Source: JBEEJZ01 sp041168905
Lineage (GTDB): Bacteria; Pseudomonadota; Gammaproteobacteria; Burkholderiales; Burkholderiaceae_C
NCBI GenBank assembly: GCA_041168905.1
Contig: JBEEJZ010000092.1
Coordinates: forward strand, 1 to 5,919
Direction: 5' to 3'
Length of the DNA stretch: 5,919 nt
Shown here: positions 5,267 through 5,919 of the stretch, piece after piece
How the letters are laid out: each line of letters starts with the position of its first letter
Position numbering within the stretch: position 1 is the first letter of the stretch
Made by a program: the position numbers and the translations under genes
Notes under the pieces: generated by a model
The model's database searches: none
What the model was told of the DNA's origin: nothing
What the model saw: only the letters and a program-made list of their open reading frames with translations

Positions 5267-5919
5267 ATGAAAAAAACCTTTGTCGATGTGCTGCTGGAGC
5301 TGCCCGTAGACAACACTCTCCAAAACTTCCTGGCAGCTAACGGTCTGCCGTTGCCCGACGATCTGTCTTGGTCGGATGGCCAAGAGGTCACCCGGACCGT
5401 GATTGAAGCGATCCGGACATGGCCAGACGAAATTGCTCGAGACGCGCTCATTGCCAAATTGATGGCCAGTGTTGCACTTGGGGATGCGGCTGGTAAACAA
5501 GCGATGTTCCAGGTTGCAAGGCAGGATGGCGTCGCCCTTATGGGGCTCGTTTCCAACCAAAGCGATATCCATCGTTCGTTCTGGCTGTATGTGAATTACC
5601 CAGCACTCTTTGACCTGGCCGGTGACGTTGACTTCTTCGAACGCCATGGATCACAGGCTCAGCAGAATGAACTTGGGGTGAAACGCAAACCCGACACGTC
5701 TGAGGCAGCCTTGCTCGGAATGCGGCAGGCCATCTCGGCGTTCTACCAGCGAGAGTTGCAGTGCGGTGACGGCAGCGTGGCATATGTCCTGGAGCGCTCC
5801 CCGGATGTCTACCTGTTGACTGTTCATGTGAAGGACCTGGCGATGTTGCGCCTCGAGTTCGAAGGCTCGAACCTGACTCGCCGCGTCGGCAATCCCAACA
5901 TTCACATGGTGCTGGAGTA
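5267..5919 (+). CDS. Unrecognised cytoplasmic protein, C-terminus outside window
   Basis: The first 217 codons of a longer protein; the frame is open to the window edge. I do not recognise the family. No signal peptide, membrane segment or nucleotide-binding motif is visible, so it is probably cytoplasmic. The N-terminus (MKKTFVDVLLELP) leads into NGLPLPDDLSW (25-35), then a helical region to about residue 100, an aromatic cluster FWLYVNY (105-111), and from FYQRELQCGDG (159-169) a beta-like part with VAYVLERSPDVYLLTVHVKD. The ATG has AAGGA 8 bases upstream and a good promoter about 130 bases away, so it is very likely expressed. Divergent from the XRE-ImmA-GNAT operon across 216 bases, it is a candidate target of that regulator; whether it is an effector is unknown. 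Confidence 0.88.
   Translation, partial: MKKTFVDVLLELPVDNTLQNFLAANGLPLPDDLSWSDGQEVTRTVIEAIRTWPDEIARDALIAKLMASVALGDAAGKQAMFQVARQDGVALMGLVSNQSDIHRSFWLYVNYPALFDLAGDVDFFERHGSQAQQNELGVKRKPDTSEAALLGMRQAISAFYQRELQCGDGSVAYVLERSPDVYLLTVHVKDLAMLRLEFEGSNLTRRVGNPNIHMVLE

Noticed and set aside
5107..5905. Several overlapping minus-strand frames of 81-149 codons opposite the plus-strand gene
   Set aside because: The plus frame is open for 217 codons with promoter and ribosome site; the minus frames overlap one another and have shadow-like composition.
1..5919. CRISPR array, tRNA or rRNA gene, insertion sequence ends
   Set aside because: No regularly spaced repeats, no cloverleaf-like sequence and no transposase or terminal inverted repeats were noticed on either strand by eye.

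Overview
The window looks like an accessory region (genomic island or integrative element edge) in a proteobacterium. Protein style, codon use and the XRE/ImmA pair suggest a beta-proteobacterium of the Burkholderiales type; this is inference from protein resemblance, not from a marker gene. Except for the rightmost gene, all genes are on the minus strand, so they read right to left.

Layout. (1) 1-522: the first 174 residues of a classical short-chain dehydrogenase/reductase (SDR), cut by the window edge; probably ordinary host metabolism. (2) 523-733: a 211-base gap with the SDR ribosome binding site and an imperfect inverted repeat but no gene. (3) 734-3307: a tight four-gene cassette read leftward. 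It encodes a 69-aa small protein, a DUF2924 protein, a serine site-specific recombinase, and a 156-aa helix-turn-helix protein that looks like the detached C-terminal part of such recombinases. The last three genes are joined by 4-base ATGA overlaps. (4) 3308-3408: a short gap between modules. (5) 3409-5050: a second tight minus-strand operon of an XRE regulator, an ImmA/IrrE-type zinc metallopeptidase and a small GNAT-like protein, joined by TTGA and ATGA overlaps. (6) 5051-5266: a divergent control region with an extended -10 on the minus strand, a consensus -35 on the plus strand and several small repeats. (7) 5267-5919: the first 217 codons of an unrecognised plus-strand gene, cut by the window edge.

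How the genes may work together. The recombinase cassette is probably the mobility unit of the element: a serine recombinase for strand exchange, a separately translated DNA-binding module, and two small companions of unknown role. The XRE-ImmA-GNAT operon has the form of a repressor with a peptidase that relieves repression, plus a possible acetyltransferase. It faces the unknown plus-strand gene across a shared control region, so that gene is the natural candidate for the controlled effector. That link is inference from arrangement only. The two most interesting points are the split recombinase and the XRE-ImmA-GNAT / divergent-gene module.
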